Shown in pieces: positions 1 to 8,002 of a stretch of 16,120 nt of DNA. Made by a program: the position numbers and the translations under genes. The notes under the pieces are model-generated. The model was given only the letters and a program-made list of their open reading frames with translations, did no database searches and was not told the DNA's origin. The stretch's first letter is position 1, and the number at the start of each line of letters is the position of its first letter. Origin of the DNA: Candidatus Moraniibacteriota bacterium. Lineage in GTDB: Bacteria; Patescibacteriota; Minisyncoccia; CAIUEV01. The DNA lies in NCBI GenBank assembly GCA_016867255.1, contig VGKB01000015.1:1-16120 (forward strand), in the 5' to 3' direction.

Positions 1-1
1 T

Positions 2-904
2 ATCTATGGAGGGGTGGGATTAGGTAAAACCCATTTACTTCAGGCCATTGGCAATGAAGTGTTGGCGCGTAATCGCGGCGCTAAAGTAAAGTATACCAGC
101 GCGGAAAACTTTGCCAACGAGCTTGTAACTTCCATCCGCAAAAAAGAAATGACTGAATTCAAGGAAAAGTACCGAAAGATTGACTTATTCCTTATTGATG
201 ACATCCAGTTCTTAGGCGGCAAGCAAAAAAGCCAAGAGGAGTTTTTCCACACATACAACACTCTCCACCAGACCGGCCGGCAAATCGTGCTTTGCAGCGA
301 TCGTCCTCCCAGGGAAATCCACGATTTGGAAGATCGGCTTTGCTCCCGCTTTGAGGGAGGCATGATGACCGATATCTCCCAACCAGATTTGGAAACTCGC
401 ATTGCCATTTTAGACGCCAAAGCTAGAAATCAAGGAGTGGAGTTGGAGCAAGACGTGTTAGGTTACATTGCCGCCAACATCCAAAATAACATCCGCGAAT
501 TAGAGGGGGCCCTAAACAAGTTCGTTGCCAGCTGCCAATTGCAAGATTGGGAATTTAATTTACCCAGCGCCAAAATGGTCTTGGCTACAATCTTAAGTGC
601 CGCCCAAAAACAGGCCATTACTATGCCCCATATCATCAAAAAAGTAGCCAAATTTTATAACCAAAAGTCTGAAGAGCTACTGGGTTCCAGCCGGCGCAGT
701 GAAATCGTAAGGCCTCGTCAGATGGCCATTTATTTAATGCGCAAAGAAGGGCATTTTTCTTATCCCACCATCGGAGATTTCTTAAAAAAAGACCACTCCA
801 CTGTTATGCATTCTTACCGAAAAATTAGGGACCTCATTAAGCGTGACGAAACGGCGCTGCGCGAATTAAATGCTTTGCGGGACGCTTTGTATCGAAAAAA
901 TTAG
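2..904 (+). CDS. dnaA: Chromosomal replication initiator DnaA, 3' part (5' end outside window)
   Basis: DnaA is the AAA+ ATPase that binds DnaA boxes and melts the replication origin. The frame is already open at base 2, and about 300 residues are visible, so domains I-II and the start of domain III lie off the left edge. Counting from base 2: Walker A GGVGLGKT at residues 3-10, Walker B LFLIDD near 62-67, and the RLCSRFEGG region near 112-120. The C-terminal DNA-binding domain IV runs from about 205 and contains DHSTVMHSYRKI near 264-275, matching the DnaA helix-turn-helix signature. An ATG or GTG start inside the Walker A loop would be wrong: GTG at 14 is simply the Val of GGVG. It ends with TAG. 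The next gene is convergent comEC, not dnaN. Identification is very secure. Confidence 0.97.
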   Translation: MYGGVGLGKTHLLQAIGNEVLARNRGAKVKYTSAENFANELVTSIRKKEMTEFKEKYRKIDLFLIDDIQFLGGKQKSQEEFFHTYNTLHQTGRQIVLCSDRPPREIHDLEDRLCSRFEGGMMTDISQPDLETRIAILDAKARNQGVELEQDVLGYIAANIQNNIRELEGALNKFVASCQLQDWEFNLPSAKMVLATILSAAQKQAITMPHIIKKVAKFYNQKSEELLGSSRRSEIVRPRQMAIYLMRKEGHFSYPTIGDFLKKDHSTVMHSYRKIRDLIKRDETALRELNALRDALYRKN

Positions 905-921
905 TCTAAGCTCAAATAATC

Positions 922-944
922 GGCCTAAGTCTCTGACTTGGACC
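922..944. terminator. Possible weak hairpin between convergent dnaA and comEC
   Basis: An imperfect 9-bp stem (922-930 with 936-944, loop CTCTG) containing one mismatch and one G-U pair sits in the 78-bp gap between two genes that end toward each other. There is no good T-tract on either side, so a bidirectional terminator role is only suggested by position. Confidence 0.25.
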
Positions 945-982
945 AACAAACGAAAACAATAAAAAATACTGAAAAACCAACT

Positions 983-3400
983 CTATTCGGTCAATTCAAT
1001 TTCCACCCTTCCAGCTAAATCCGTTCTGTGTATCTGTACCTCTTTTTCTTCCAATTTTTTTATCGTAGCGGGAGAGGGATGGCCAAAGAGATTATTTTTT
1101 CCGGCACTAATGAGAGCGATCCGGGGCTGCACGGCGTCCAAAAATACATTTGAGCTGGAAAAGCGGCTGCCGTGGTGGCCAATTTTTAGTGCTTCCGCCC
1201 TTATTTTGCACGCTTCTTCACCATTCTGGGGACAAGCCGCCTTGTCAAGAATACTCTTCTCAAGTTTGACACTCGCATCACCCATAAACAAAATTTGTCT
1301 GGGATAATTCATTTTAAAAATCACACTTTGGTCATTGATATCAATAATCCTATAGTTGGAATAGTCAAAAAATGGAGTCAAAAATTCTAGTTCAGTCACT
1401 TTTTTATTAGCAGTACTAAAAAATATCTTTTGGCCCCTCTTGGAAACCACGACTGCGACTTTCTTTTCGGCCAGATCTTCCCACAGCGTCCCGCAAAGTT
1501 CAGGAGGTTCTGCCGGAGGCAGGGAAGACAAAAAAGCGTAATTAACCTGATACCGCTCCAACACGCTAATTAACCCTTCCAAATGATCTTGATGGAAATG
1601 AGACAATATAATTATTTCCACTTTCTTATCATAAAAAGGCATTGTCTCGCCCAATTCGGCTAAAACCCTTCGCCCCGGACCTCCGTCCAAGAGAATTTGG
1701 AAATGAAACCGCGGCCAATATAGAAGGAACGCATCCCCCTGTCCAACATCCAACATTGCCAGACGAGGAGGTCGGGAGGAAGAATACAAGTAACTAACCG
1801 AGACCGAGAACAAAAAACCAACAACTAAAAACCAAAAAAATAAGAGCCGCTTTAAAGCTTTGTCGCAAGAGATAAAAACAAATTTTTTATTGAACTGCCG
1901 CTTTAATTTCCATAATTTCAAAAATCCGGCGCAAGGCGTTCTCGGATTTTCTAAAAAACGTTTACTTCCAAAATAGTTTAACCTCCTGGGAAAAATATTT
2001 TTTCTAAGTAATTGTTGAAAAACTAAAACTGCTCCCAACAGCAAAAAATAATAAACCGCCACCCAGCCAATTTTAATGGTGCCCAGTGAATAACTCAAAG
2101 GGATAGAACAAAGCCAATCAGTAATGCGGTAAATTAAGTAAAAAATAAAATGAACCAAATGGCCAACATTTTTAATCGCAAACAGCAAAGGATCTGTCCA
2201 AATGATTCCCTCCAAAAAAGAAACGCCCAACCCCATAATCCCTAACAAGAAACCGAATGGGAGAAGAAGTGAAAAAAATGGCAATAATAATAAATTAGCC
2301 GCGGCTGATATCCAGCTCACTACACCAAAATAATAGAGAATTAGCGGGGAAACGGCAAGAGAAACTGAGGTGGAAAGTAAAACAATTCTAATCCCCTTCC
2401 AAAACAGTCCTTCTCTGCCCCAAACAAGCGCCTTGTCTATAAGTGGAAAAACGTAAACCATGCCAAAGACAGCCAGATAGGAAAGCTGGAAGCCAATATC
2501 CGCGATTAAAGAATAAGGATCCATTAACAACAGGAATGCCATGCTCAACCAGAACAAATTTTTAAAATCAGCCAGCCGCCCGCTTATAAGCGCCGAAAAA
2601 GCCAATACTCCCATCATTCCTGACCTGACGGCACAATCAGGCGCTCCGGTCAAAATGATGTAGAAAGCTATTCCAGAAGCGGCAAAAAAGAAAATTATCT
2701 TCCGCCGGGAAAATATTTTGTTCAGAATAAAAACCAAAATTGCTAAAAACAGGGTTATATGCGCCCCGCTTACTGAGAGGATATGCACAACCCCAGTCTG
2801 GCTAAACATTGTCCGCTGCTTTTGAGAAATACCACTTTGATCACCAATAACCATAGCGTTTAATATTGCAGAATCCGGTTCTGGCAAGCCGGTGTTCAGC
2901 GAGTCCCGAATTCGTTCGCGAAACAAGTATAATTTCCTTAATAATCTCTCCTTCAGGGTTAAATTTAAAGATGGATCCCAGAAAATATCTTTGCTGACCT
3001 TAGGATCGTAAATTGTGGAAAAAATCCCCTCCCCAGCCAAATAGAGAGGAAAGGAGAAGTTATCCCCGGAATTTTTTTGGGGCAACTTGACTTTGCCGCT
3101 TATTTGGATCCGGTCACCGTAAAATAAGTTATAGCGCGTGTGGGAAAGGACAATTTGGACTACGCCGGAATTGAGTCCTTGTCCCAAACCAGGAGAAACA
3201 ACTTCTTGCACCTCCACACTAATAATCATTTTTTCCAACCGCTCTTGCGGCAGAGAGACTACCTTGCCAATTATCTCTACTTCCTTTCCGGCTAAATTGC
3301 AAATGTCCCCCTCCGGACAGGATGTCCCAACAAGTCCGATACATAGCATAATCGCTCTTAAAATAACCACTCCCCATAAAATAAATAAAATTCGCCTCAT
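983..3400 (-). CDS. comEC: ComEC/Rec2-family DNA uptake channel
   Basis: ComEC is the inner-membrane channel carrying single-stranded DNA into the cytoplasm during natural transformation. The 805-aa product is full length. Visible parts: an N-terminal membrane anchor (about 4-24), an OB-like DUF4131-type region (about 35-145), a multi-helix Competence domain (about 200-540) with LSVSGAHITLF at 208-218, and a C-terminal metallo-beta-lactamase-like domain from about 546 (MLDVGQGDAFLL). That domain keeps the metal motif SHFHQDHLEG (HFHQDH at 601-606), a later GHHGS (741-745) and FGHP. These residues suggest the nuclease-like domain is active. The ATG at 3400 is preceded by GAGG four bases upstream. 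It is transcribed divergently from the prepilin gene. A palindrome (1921-1950) falls in the linker between the last two hydrophobic blocks. No other competence genes are in view. Confidence 0.94.
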   Translation of the reverse strand: MRRILFILWGVVILRAIMLCIGLVGTSCPEGDICNLAGKEVEIIGKVVSLPQERLEKMIISVEVQEVVSPGLGQGLNSGVVQIVLSHTRYNLFYGDRIQISGKVKLPQKNSGDNFSFPLYLAGEGIFSTIYDPKVSKDIFWDPSLNLTLKERLLRKLYLFRERIRDSLNTGLPEPDSAILNAMVIGDQSGISQKQRTMFSQTGVVHILSVSGAHITLFLAILVFILNKIFSRRKIIFFFAASGIAFYIILTGAPDCAVRSGMMGVLAFSALISGRLADFKNLFWLSMAFLLLMDPYSLIADIGFQLSYLAVFGMVYVFPLIDKALVWGREGLFWKGIRIVLLSTSVSLAVSPLILYYFGVVSWISAAANLLLLPFFSLLLPFGFLLGIMGLGVSFLEGIIWTDPLLFAIKNVGHLVHFIFYLIYRITDWLCSIPLSYSLGTIKIGWVAVYYFLLLGAVLVFQQLLRKNIFPRRLNYFGSKRFLENPRTPCAGFLKLWKLKRQFNKKFVFISCDKALKRLLFFWFLVVGFLFSVSVSYLYSSSRPPRLAMLDVGQGDAFLLYWPRFHFQILLDGGPGRRVLAELGETMPFYDKKVEIIILSHFHQDHLEGLISVLERYQVNYAFLSSLPPAEPPELCGTLWEDLAEKKVAVVVSKRGQKIFFSTANKKVTELEFLTPFFDYSNYRIIDINDQSVIFKMNYPRQILFMGDASVKLEKSILDKAACPQNGEEACKIRAEALKIGHHGSRFSSSNVFLDAVQPRIALISAGKNNLFGHPSPATIKKLEEKEVQIHRTDLAGRVEIELTE
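1921..1950. repeat. Perfect 8-bp inverted repeat inside comEC linker
   Basis: AAAATCCG (1921-1928) and CGGATTTT (1943-1950) form a hairpin with a 14-base GC-rich loop. It encodes part of a basic, polar segment (about residues 480-500, including ENPRTPCAGF) between two membrane blocks. It may be another in-frame palindromic insertion, but there is no clear heptad array here. Confidence 0.4.
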
Positions 3401-3422
3401 TTATCCTCATTACAAATTACCC

Positions 3423-3450
3423 ATTATACGTTACCGCATTAATGATTAAA
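3423..3450 (-). promoter_or_regulatory. Putative sigma70-type promoter for comEC
   Basis: On the minus strand a perfect TATAAT lies at 3423-3428, with a weak -35-like TTTAAT 16 bases upstream (3445-3450). It would start transcription about 15 bases before the ATG at 3400. The -35 match is poor (3 of 6). Confidence 0.4.
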
Positions 3451-3512
3451 TCCAGATAAAATTTTTATTAAATGAAACTCAGAAGAATTATAGGAGACTA
3501 GTGAATTACTAA

Positions 3513-3551
3513 TTTACTAATCGCCTATTTCCATGCTAGAATATTTATAAT
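3513..3551 (+). promoter_or_regulatory. Putative promoter(s) for the prepilin-like gene
   Basis: Two candidates overlap. One is an extended -10, TGcTAGAAT (3534-3542), with TTTACT (3513-3518) 18 bases upstream. The other is a perfect TATAAT at 3546-3551. The first gives a leader of about 18 bases; the second would give a nearly leaderless mRNA. No SD precedes the ATG at 3567, which is compatible with a very short leader. Confidence 0.4.
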
Positions 3552-3566
3552 TTCAACAGCTTGCAA

Positions 3567-4922
3567 ATGCCCAAAAAAATAAAAATAAAACACGGGTTTA
3601 CCCTGCTTGAGTCCCTGGTAGGAATTTTTCTGCTTGCCGTCCTTTCTTTGGGAATCTACACCGCTTACGCTTTTGGGATGAAGACGTCCGTTCATAACCG
3701 CCTGCGGGCGGCGGCGGCCACCATCGCGGAAAAAAGGATTGAAACTATCCGCGCCATGCGATACGCCGAAGTAGGCACTGAGGGAGGAATCCCGCCGGGC
3801 AACCTTGCCCCTTTGATTACCGAAGAAAACAACGGAACTGATTTTTCCATCCAAACCAGCGTCCGCTACCTTGATGACGCCTACGACGGCAAGGCCCCGG
3901 AAGACACGGCGGCCGCCGACTACAAACAGGTTGAAGTAAAAGTCAACTGGCCCACTAACCTGGAAGAAAAGAGTGTCGTTCTAAATACCCTGATTACTCC
4001 GCCCAGAATTGAAACAAACTTGGGGATGGGCGTGCTTATCATCAACACAGTTAATGGAGAAGGCACGCCCATCCCCGAAAGCAAAATTCAAATTTTCAAT
4101 AATTCCGTGTCTCCTTACGTCAGTCTCACCGAAGAAACCGATGAAAACGGGTCATTAACTCTGCCGGGCGTGCCTAAAAGCGACCAAAAATATGAAGTCA
4201 ACATCTCTAAAAACGGTTATATGCCGGCAAACACTTATCCGCCCTATCCTAAAACCTCCTTTATGCCTATTGACACCCACTTGGCCATAAGCGAAGGGGG
4301 AGTCACCAGTAAGGTTTTTATTATTGACAAAATTGGCCATCTGAAACTGCGTTTTTTGGACACATTGGGCAATGTTTTACCCAATCTTAATTTTTCTCTT
4401 TACGGAGGAAAGGTCATCGGAACAACGGTAGAACCCGCCCCTCAATCAGTTTATTTCTACAACGAAACCAGTTTAGTTTCCGACGCGGAAGGGATTTGGA
4501 ATAGCCCCGATTTCCATAAGGGCCCTTACAATTTCTCCATTTCTAATAATGAATACGAATTAATAGCTCTAAGCAATTCTCTGCCTTGGATTGTCTCTCC
4601 TGACGCCACCACCGAAGAGACAATTACTATGGGCAAAAAAACCGAAAATATTTTGGTTGTTAGAATAAAAGAACAGGGAGGGGAAGTCCCGGTTGCGGAC
4701 GCGGTTGTAAAGCTTACTGATTCAACGGGGGCTTTCTTTCAGGAAACCAAAACTAACAGCGACGGGATAGCTTACCTGCCTCAAATAGAAGACCCGGCTA
4801 AGACTTTAAATCCAGCCGAAACTTACACGCTTGACATAACCAAAGACGCCTACGACCCTTACCAAACCACTCTTACGGTTTCCGGACTGACCCGCAAAGA
4901 CATTACTCTCAACCCCCAATAA
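3567..4922 (+). CDS. Prepilin-like (type IV pilin/pseudopilin) protein with C-terminal beta-sandwich repeats
   Basis: The product looks like a surface or secreted protein of the type IV pilus/type II secretion family. The ATG at 3567 gives a 10-residue basic leader ending in Gly, then FTLLE and a hydrophobic helix (about 11-36). That is a class III prepilin signal with the conserved Glu at +5. A TTG at 3561 would add only Met-Gln and is less likely. A pilin-like stalk follows (to about 145). Then come about three segments resembling CarboxypepD_reg/Ig-like beta-sandwich domains, each with a 'D-x-x-G-x-x-x-x-P' style turn: about 153-225, 257-330 and 360-450. At 451 aa it is much longer than a major pilin (about 130-180), so an adhesive minor pilin is more likely. 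It is divergent from comEC, which suggests but does not prove a role in DNA uptake. No assembly ATPase or prepilin peptidase is in view. Confidence 0.8.
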   Translation: MPKKIKIKHGFTLLESLVGIFLLAVLSLGIYTAYAFGMKTSVHNRLRAAAATIAEKRIETIRAMRYAEVGTEGGIPPGNLAPLITEENNGTDFSIQTSVRYLDDAYDGKAPEDTAAADYKQVEVKVNWPTNLEEKSVVLNTLITPPRIETNLGMGVLIINTVNGEGTPIPESKIQIFNNSVSPYVSLTEETDENGSLTLPGVPKSDQKYEVNISKNGYMPANTYPPYPKTSFMPIDTHLAISEGGVTSKVFIIDKIGHLKLRFLDTLGNVLPNLNFSLYGGKVIGTTVEPAPQSVYFYNETSLVSDAEGIWNSPDFHKGPYNFSISNNEYELIALSNSLPWIVSPDATTEETITMGKKTENILVVRIKEQGGEVPVADAVVKLTDSTGAFFQETKTNSDGIAYLPQIEDPAKTLNPAETYTLDITKDAYDPYQTTLTVSGLTRKDITLNPQ

Positions 4923-4992
4923 ATCTGACAAAAAAGTTATTTTCACTTAAACTGTTCTTATCTCTTCGTACCTTGTCACAATAACATAGCGC

Positions 4993-5000
4993 AGGAGGAG
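4993..5000 (+). promoter_or_regulatory. Strong Shine-Dalgarno (AGGAGGAG) for the HNH-like gene
   Basis: AGGAGGAG lies four bases before the ATG at 5005, which fixes the start. It is the strongest ribosome binding site in the window; most neighbouring genes have a weak SD or none. Confidence 0.8.
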
Positions 5001-5004
5001 CCCT

Positions 5005-5376
5005 ATGGACGAATCCCAGATACCGCCATTCGGCAGAAGAAAGCTTATTATCCACAACGGACGTCACAAAGGAGGGAATGGAGGAAAGCGGACAGGCCGA
5101 AACGGAAAAGGAAAAAATGAAAGCGTCCATCACATTATTCCGTCTTCCCGGATAGATGAACATTTTTTGGGAGAAGAATATAAAGAAGAAGAAAACGTCA
5201 CTTTTTATCCTCAAACTTTCCACGATGCCCTTCACACAGTGTTCGGGAATTTAGTGCCCAACAACGGCGAGGCATCCGAATTTCTCAGGGCGATCTCCGA
5301 GCCGGGAGTAAGGTGGACTAACAAAAGACTGGAAAGATTGCGAACCGCGATCAAAAAGGGCGAATATGAAGATTAA
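5005..5376 (+). CDS. Small HNH-like protein (HHIIPSSR family), function unknown
   Basis: This 123-aa product has a basic, Gly-rich N-terminus (about 10-38). A compact motif block follows: HHIIPSSR (42-49), N64, then HDALHTVFGNL with H73 and H77. The spacing His-His ... Asn ... His-x3-His resembles an HNH/beta-beta-alpha-metal core, but it lacks the Cys pairs of many HNH nucleases. From memory, similar small 'HH-I-P-SR ... LFGN' proteins are common in CPR genomes, generally unannotated. Nuclease activity is not established; a metal- or nucleic-acid-binding role is equally possible. It stands alone: a strong SD precedes it and a good intrinsic terminator follows 20 bases after its TAA. Confidence 0.75.
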   Translation: MDESQIPPFGRRKLIIHNGRHKGGNGGKRTGRNGKGKNESVHHIIPSSRIDEHFLGEEYKEEENVTFYPQTFHDALHTVFGNLVPNNGEASEFLRAISEPGVRWTNKRLERLRTAIKKGEYED

Positions 5377-5377
5377 T

Positions 5378-5401
5378 CTAACCAACAGGCTAACCAACAG
5401 G
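5378..5401 (+). repeat. 12-bp tandem direct repeat overlapping terminator stem
   Basis: CTAACCAACAGG occurs twice head to tail (5378-5389 and 5390-5401). The second copy forms the left arm of the terminator, and the first could compete for the same CCTGT partner. Confidence 0.8.
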
Positions 5402-5421
5402 GCCCCACGCCCTGTTTTTTT
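5396..5421 (+). terminator. Rho-independent terminator after the HNH-like gene
   Basis: AACAGGGC (5396-5403) pairs perfectly with GCCCTGTT (5409-5416) around the loop CCCAC, followed by a T run to 5421. It is a textbook intrinsic terminator and separates this gene from the downstream cluster. Confidence 0.9.
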
Positions 5422-5457
5422 ATGTTTCCGCGCACAAAAATATCGACTTTACCGAAA

Positions 5458-5463
5458 TATAAT
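5458..5463 (+). promoter_or_regulatory. Possible -10 box for the Clp/carboxypeptidase/Mur cluster
   Basis: A perfect TATAAT lies between the terminator and the ATG at 5516, but no convincing -35 is at the expected distance. The implied leader is about 45 bases. Confidence 0.3.
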
Positions 5464-5515
5464 TTTAAAATGAAGAAGAATCTAAAAAGCTTCGCTAAAA
5501 ACTCAATAAATTGCG

Positions 5516-8002
5516 ATGGATTATATCTTTTGGCGATTTGGAAAGGGTTTCGGAAGTTACTGGATTTTTGTCGGCCGAATTTGCCGTTTTTTGCTGCACA
5601 TTTTCGCGGTAAGATTGCTTCTGCGCACGCTTTTTTGGCCGTGGAAAAGAGATTTTACCCTCTTGCAAAAACAGGGGTTTTACCCCGGAGAATGGCTCAA
5701 ACGCCACGGATTTAATCTTTTCGCCCGAATAATCGGCTTCACTGTCAAAATTCTAGCCATAATTCTTTGGTTTCTGGCAGAAATCTTTTGGCTCGCGCTT
5801 GCCGCGGTGTTTTTTCCTGTCTGGATAACTGCGCCGCTGGTAATATTCTATTTGCTCTTCCTGACCGCAAATTTAGTTCCAAAGATAAATGCCGATGAAA
5901 TAAATAGCATTATTTCTGTCATCGCCTGCTTAATTGCCATTGCCCTTCTTACAGCAATTGAGTTAAGGGTCAGAAAAAATTGGAGAATCTCAAAGCTGTT
6001 AAAACCCGATCGGAAAAAGCCCAATCCCAAAGACCCTTGGTTTCAATCATTATGCGCTCACTTATTGCTCCCGCCGGCGATTCTAAAAGACGCCTGGATA
6101 AATGAGAAGTTAAGAAAAATTCTCGTCGGTGCCCGTCTTACCCGGGAAGAATTTGACAAGATAACTGATTATGAAATTCAAAGGCAGATTGCCGGCGCTA
6201 AAAAAAGAAGCTGGTGGCGGAGAGAAAATCTGCTTTCCCAAAAACCATTTACTGAAGACTGGGTCTTTGGCTGGACCTTTACCTTAAACCGTTTTGCGAG
6301 GACCATAAAGCCGCTGGGAAACAGTTCCGGTCTCTCAATAAACAGCAGGGAATTGAAGATTTTAAAAAACTATCTGGCAGAAAATACCGGCGTTAACGTA
6401 GTAATCGTTGGAGAAGCCGGCACCCAGCGGGAGCGGCTTCTTGAGAACCTATCCTTTGATATTGACAATCGCGATGTTCCCCCTGCCTTACTAAGCAAGA
6501 AAATTATGGAACTTCATTTGGATAACTTACTGGCGGCCAGCAACTTCACAGAAGAGAAAGTGCTTTTGCTCCAAAAGGCGCTGCTGGAAGCAGTTAACGC
6601 CGGCAATGTCATCTTATTTATTCCTTCACTGAGCAGCTACCTTGCTTCATCACAAGAAGAGAGTGATTTGGGGCAGGCGGACATCTCAACAATCTTGGTT
6701 AACTTGCTAAATAATACCGGTTTGCAAATTGTTACCTTGGCTACCCCCGGTGAAATTCACCAAGTTCTACAGGACAAACCCCAATTAGTAAAATATTTTG
6801 AACTAATAAAACTGGAAGAGCCCGGCTTAGAAGACTCGCTGATTATAATGATTGAGAAAAGCTTTGCGCTGGAACAAAAATTTGGAAAATTAATCACTTA
6901 CGGCGCGACAAAAAGAGCTTTGGAAGCCGGCTACCGCTATTTGCAAGACCGGGCGATGCCGCAAAGGGCTCTCGGATTCCTTGAAGAGACTATAAATTTC
7001 TTAGCCGACAACCGCCCCAACGACCACATTATCAAGGAGAACGAGGTTAATCTGTACGCCAGCGAAAAAATCGGCCAATCCGCCGGCAAGCTGGAAAATG
7101 AGGAAAAAGAAAAACTGCTTAACCTTGAACGGGAAATGCAAAAAAGGATTGTCGGACAAAAGGAGGCGATCGCGGCAGTGGCAAGCGCCATGCGCCGGCG
7201 GCGGCTGGACCTTTCCAGCCCCGAAAGACCGGCCGGCTGTTTTCTGTTTTTAGGGCCGACCGGCGTGGGAAAAACCCACACGGCAGAGACTTTAGCCAAA
7301 CTGTATTTTTCCGGGGAAGAGAATATGGCTCGGCTGGATATGTCAGAATATCAGGAAGAAAACGCCATAACAAAACTGCTCGGCGACGCTGAGGGGAAAA
7401 TTGAAGGATACTTCCACAAAATATTAGTAAAAACTCCCTTTAGCTTAATTCTTCTAGACGAACTGGAAAAAGCCGCCAATGAAGTCCATCAGCTGCTTCT
7501 CCAGATAATGGAGGAAGGAATTGCCAAAACCGGCACCGGTATTAAGCTCAATTTCCGGGAAACCATCATCATTGCCACTTCCAATGCCGAAGCCCTATTA
7601 GTCCAAGAATTAGTCCGCAAAAATGAGGAAGGGGACATTCTCAAAAAAACAGTGGTGGATAAAATCCAAAAGGATGGGATATTTTCACCGGAATTATTAA
7701 ATCGATTTGATGAAATCGTGTTATTCCATCCCCTTTCTCAAGCCGACTTAATCCAAATCGCCGGGATGGCCCTTTCTGATCTCAAAAAACGACTGGAAGA
7801 AAAAGAAATACTGATCTCTTACGACCGCGCTTTTCAAAACAAACTGGCCCAGGTTGGGTTTGATCCGGTCTTTGGCGCGAGAGAACTGCGTCGGGCAATA
7901 GAGAAACAAATTGAAGATGCGATTGCAAAAGATCTGCTGGCCGGGAAGATCGTGAAAGGAAAAGAATTTACGCTGCCTATGGAATACCTAAAGGAAAACT
8001 AG
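5516..8002 (+). CDS. Membrane-anchored Clp/ClpB-like AAA+ ATPase with degenerate first AAA module
   Basis: The product (828 aa) starts with a hydrophobic region of about four helices (about 17-38, 70-100, 101-121, 130-150), then a Clp-type tandem AAA+ body. In D1 the Walker A position reads GEAGTQRE (299-306), lacking GK[S/T], and the Walker B-like VILFIPSLSS (365-374) lacks the Asp-Glu pair, so D1 probably does not bind or hydrolyse ATP normally. D2 is intact: Walker A GPTGVGKT (580-587), pore-loop EGYF (630-633), Walker B LILLDE (644-649), sensor TSN (688-690), Arg-finger LLNRFDE (727-733) and sensor-2 GAR (787-789), then a ClpB D2-small domain. No clear LGF/IGF ClpP-binding tripeptide is visible, so remodelling without ClpP is plausible. 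There is no SD. The stop abuts the next ATG, implying coupling to the carboxypeptidase gene. Confidence 0.88.
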   Translation: MDYIFWRFGKGFGSYWIFVGRICRFLLHIFAVRLLLRTLFWPWKRDFTLLQKQGFYPGEWLKRHGFNLFARIIGFTVKILAIILWFLAEIFWLALAAVFFPVWITAPLVIFYLLFLTANLVPKINADEINSIISVIACLIAIALLTAIELRVRKNWRISKLLKPDRKKPNPKDPWFQSLCAHLLLPPAILKDAWINEKLRKILVGARLTREEFDKITDYEIQRQIAGAKKRSWWRRENLLSQKPFTEDWVFGWTFTLNRFARTIKPLGNSSGLSINSRELKILKNYLAENTGVNVVIVGEAGTQRERLLENLSFDIDNRDVPPALLSKKIMELHLDNLLAASNFTEEKVLLLQKALLEAVNAGNVILFIPSLSSYLASSQEESDLGQADISTILVNLLNNTGLQIVTLATPGEIHQVLQDKPQLVKYFELIKLEEPGLEDSLIIMIEKSFALEQKFGKLITYGATKRALEAGYRYLQDRAMPQRALGFLEETINFLADNRPNDHIIKENEVNLYASEKIGQSAGKLENEEKEKLLNLEREMQKRIVGQKEAIAAVASAMRRRRLDLSSPERPAGCFLFLGPTGVGKTHTAETLAKLYFSGEENMARLDMSEYQEENAITKLLGDAEGKIEGYFHKILVKTPFSLILLDELEKAANEVHQLLLQIMEEGIAKTGTGIKLNFRETIIIATSNAEALLVQELVRKNEEGDILKKTVVDKIQKDGIFSPELLNRFDEIVLFHPLSQADLIQIAGMALSDLKKRLEEKEILISYDRAFQNKLAQVGFDPVFGARELRRAIEKQIEDAIAKDLLAGKIVKGKEFTLPMEYLKEN

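Noticed and set aside
3501..3520. Short ATTACTA/ATTTACTA near-repeat in the divergent promoter region
   Set aside because: It resembles the heptad style but has only two or three units with uneven 7-8 spacing, so it is too weak to list as a repeat.
5048..5056. Perfect DnaA box TTATCCACA
   Set aside because: It is single, lies inside the HNH-like coding sequence, and has no clustered boxes or AT-rich unwinding region, so an origin is not supported.
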